Assembly: GCA_009746045.1 (NCBI GenBank)
Contig: RPFO01000436.1
Location: 1,501,772 to 1,565,771 of the forward strand
Direction: 5' to 3'
DNA: 64,000 bases
Source of the DNA: Mesostigma viride
Taxonomy: Eukaryota > Streptophyta > Mesostigmatophyceae > Mesostigmatales > Mesostigmataceae
The translations under genes were made by a program, and so were the position numbers. Numbering within the stretch: position 1 is the stretch's first letter; each line of letters opens with the position of its first letter. Positions 62,675 through 64,000 of this stretch are shown one piece after another. Below the pieces are notes generated by a model. It ran no database searches and was not told the origin of the DNA. It saw nothing but the letters and a program-made list of their open reading frames with translations.

Positions 62675-62995
62675 CTGTCAGGTGTTTGGGTGCTGCAAGG
62701 TGGCCTCTACCCTGATGACATAATGCAGGCATGGAGTAAGCAGAGGTGGGCACAGTATGCTCATCTCTGTGAAAAGGATAAACAGAGAGGAGAATCATTA
62801 AAATTTGAGGTGGGAGACCAGGTGATCTTCCACAAAGAAAATGCTCCTGGTAAACGTGGTTATTGGCAGGGTCCAGGGACCATAACCTCAGTTGACCTGG
62901 AGATGAAAACTGCTGATGTGGTCTGGAATGGGACCACTTATCATCTGGCTTGGAATAGATTGAAGAGAGATCCAATGAACGTTCAAGAAAATCCC
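62675..62995 (+). CDS. Integrase C-terminal-like segment
   Basis: The frame opens near 62672 without ATG. It encodes KFEVGDQVIFHKENAPGKRG, YWQGPGTITSVD, and a closing YHLAWNRLKR. A GD-V beta strand, basic loop, W-GP and a second beta hairpin are the pattern of the small barrel at the C terminus of retroelement integrases. The catalytic D,D-35-E core is not upstream, so it is a fragment or a rearranged module. The same frame stays open to 63145, but the likely coding continuation is in the next frame from 63004. Confidence 0.55.
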
Positions 62996-63003
62996 CTGGA
63001 AAT

Positions 63004-64000
63004 ATGGCCCCTGAAGAGGCACTTGGATCTCCCAATCTTTCCTGTCCACCTTTGGCCAGTGAACAGGCTGGACTCCAACTACCAGAAAGGGCGGCCTCCC
63101 ATCAACTGGAGCCTACTACTCAGCAAGCTCAGCCTAAGACATTGACTGGGATATCACAGGATGATATGGATGAAGCTGACTTGTTGGATAATAGGGTGTC
63201 TGATCAGCACCGGAAGCTCCGGCCGTTGGAACATGGGCTTGAGACCCCTGGGCAGGTGGATAACATATTTCAGTCTGAACAGCCAAAGCTTGGATCCAAT
63301 TACCCTGGTAATAAGCCATTGCCCTTGGAGACTGATGGGATTCCAGCCCAAGGAAGACAAGCTGAGGAGGGGTTGTCCAGGTTGAACACTCAGCTCGGCA
63401 AGAGAGGCAATCCTCAAGAGCTTCGGGATATTGTAAAGAAGCTCAAGCCCTCACTAAAGATTGCCAAAATAACTTCTCTTCTAGAGAAGGGCATGGACCT
63501 TGATGGCTTTGATGTGGATACCAAAGCAGAGGTCTCTGTCACCTCGCCCTTTAATGCTTTGCTGGATAAGTATTCCCTTGAACCCAGTCCATGGACTATT
63601 GTCCAAGACTTTGCGGGTAACACTGATCATCAAGTTCTTGGGAATATCACTATCCCATTCTTGGGTGAGTCTTTGACACTTTGTGTTGTTGATGGCTATA
63701 AGGGACCCACTCTCATTGGCCAGCCATTCTTGGTGACTCCCGGTGTTACCATTGTTGATGGCCCCAATAACACAAAGAGTCTCCTAAAAACCCATTGTGA
63801 CCCAATTCCTCTGGAATCATTCAGATGTCTCTTGCCTCTTGAAATGTTCCAGAAGGCAAATTGGAAGACCGCCTGTGTCGGTTCAATAAAAGGAGCAGAA
63901 TGGGGAAGGGATATACCCCCAGCTTCTGAGCTGGTAGAACCCGCCCAGCTCAGTGTGACTTCTCTTGGTCTCACAAAAAGGTCATTTGCTGCTCATAGCC
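63004..64000 (+). CDS. Retropepsin-like polyprotein segment, open at the window end
   Basis: The frame is open from about 62959 to the last base, with the first ATG at 63004, so the 3' part is outside the window. Residues about 170-240 show the order of a retroviral-type aspartic protease: GFDVDTKAEVSVTSPF at the active-site position, a loop, LGNITIPFLGESLTL, then PTLIGQPFL in place of the usual second hydrophobic-Gly motif. The active-site triplet reads Asp-Thr-Lys rather than the usual Asp-Thr/Ser-Gly, so activity is doubtful. Reverse transcriptase would be expected downstream. The family match is by pattern only. Confidence 0.6.
   Translation, partial: MAPEEALGSPNLSCPPLASEQAGLQLPERAASHQLEPTTQQAQPKTLTGISQDDMDEADLLDNRVSDQHRKLRPLEHGLETPGQVDNIFQSEQPKLGSNYPGNKPLPLETDGIPAQGRQAEEGLSRLNTQLGKRGNPQELRDIVKKLKPSLKIAKITSLLEKGMDLDGFDVDTKAEVSVTSPFNALLDKYSLEPSPWTIVQDFAGNTDHQVLGNITIPFLGESLTLCVVDGYKGPTLIGQPFLVTPGVTIVDGPNNTKSLLKTHCDPIPLESFRCLLPLEMFQKANWKTACVGSIKGAEWGRDIPPASELVEPAQLSVTSLGLTKRSFAAHS

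Overview
This window looks like repeat-rich nuclear DNA of a eukaryote, most likely an alga or another green-lineage organism. The evidence is spliced genes with GT-AG introns (and one probable GC-AG intron), a plant-type FAR1/MULE transposase, an hAT transposase, a gag with three CCHC knuckles, target-primed retroposons, and very large micro-, mini- and satellite arrays. No bacterial operons, rRNA genes or CRISPR arrays were seen. The species cannot be named from the sequence.

Layout. 0-5 kb: a MITE (278-745), then a complete hAT transposon (894-5013) with 14-bp terminal repeats and a perfect 8-bp target duplication; its transposase is split by one frame change at a C9 run. 5.9-17.3 kb: a CCCTG array, then a 10.8-kb, 40-bp satellite of about 270 nearly identical units. 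17.3-22 kb: GT-rich introns, a 29-bp minisatellite and three good exons of an unidentified plus-strand gene. 22.9-32.1 kb: a cluster of GTCAA-N4-TTGAC sites, then a nest of transposons. A twin-primed retroposon (copy c) holds a second retroposon (copy a), which holds a piggyBac-like TTAA element, which holds a third retroposon (copy b). A full-length relative (copy d, 30022-32060) follows. 33-40 kb: a large imperfect inverted repeat, dispersed palindromic repeats, and a 21-bp minisatellite interrupted by a fifth retroposon copy (e).

40.5-44.8 kb: a two-exon MULE transposase on the minus strand. 45.1-46.4 kb: a 362-bp tandem repeat. 46.5-50.4 kb: a five-exon minus-strand gene, reconstructed here from splice sites, for a secreted or membrane protein with a signal peptide and a huge Asn/Ser tract. 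50.5-55.4 kb: an inverted copy of the 36-kb repeat carrying a second MITE, and a foldback-like element with roughly 480-bp arms. 55.8-56.6 kb: G/T-rich low-complexity DNA. 57.6-60.3 kb: Ala/Pro-rich minus-strand reading frames of unknown function. 60.8-64 kb: an LTR-retrotransposon-like gag followed by an integrase-C-terminus-like and a retropepsin-like segment, running off the window.

Most coding sequence belongs to mobile elements. The retroposon family (copies a-e) is notable: it encodes only an L1-ORF1-like RNA-binding protein, has 10-11-bp target duplications and microsatellite tails, and has no reverse transcriptase even in the longest copy. The two likely host genes are the 18-21 kb gene and the 46.5-50.4 kb gene. 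Frame breaks recur at C homopolymers (about 3700, 25205, 31205), so either slippage or assembly error must be kept in mind.
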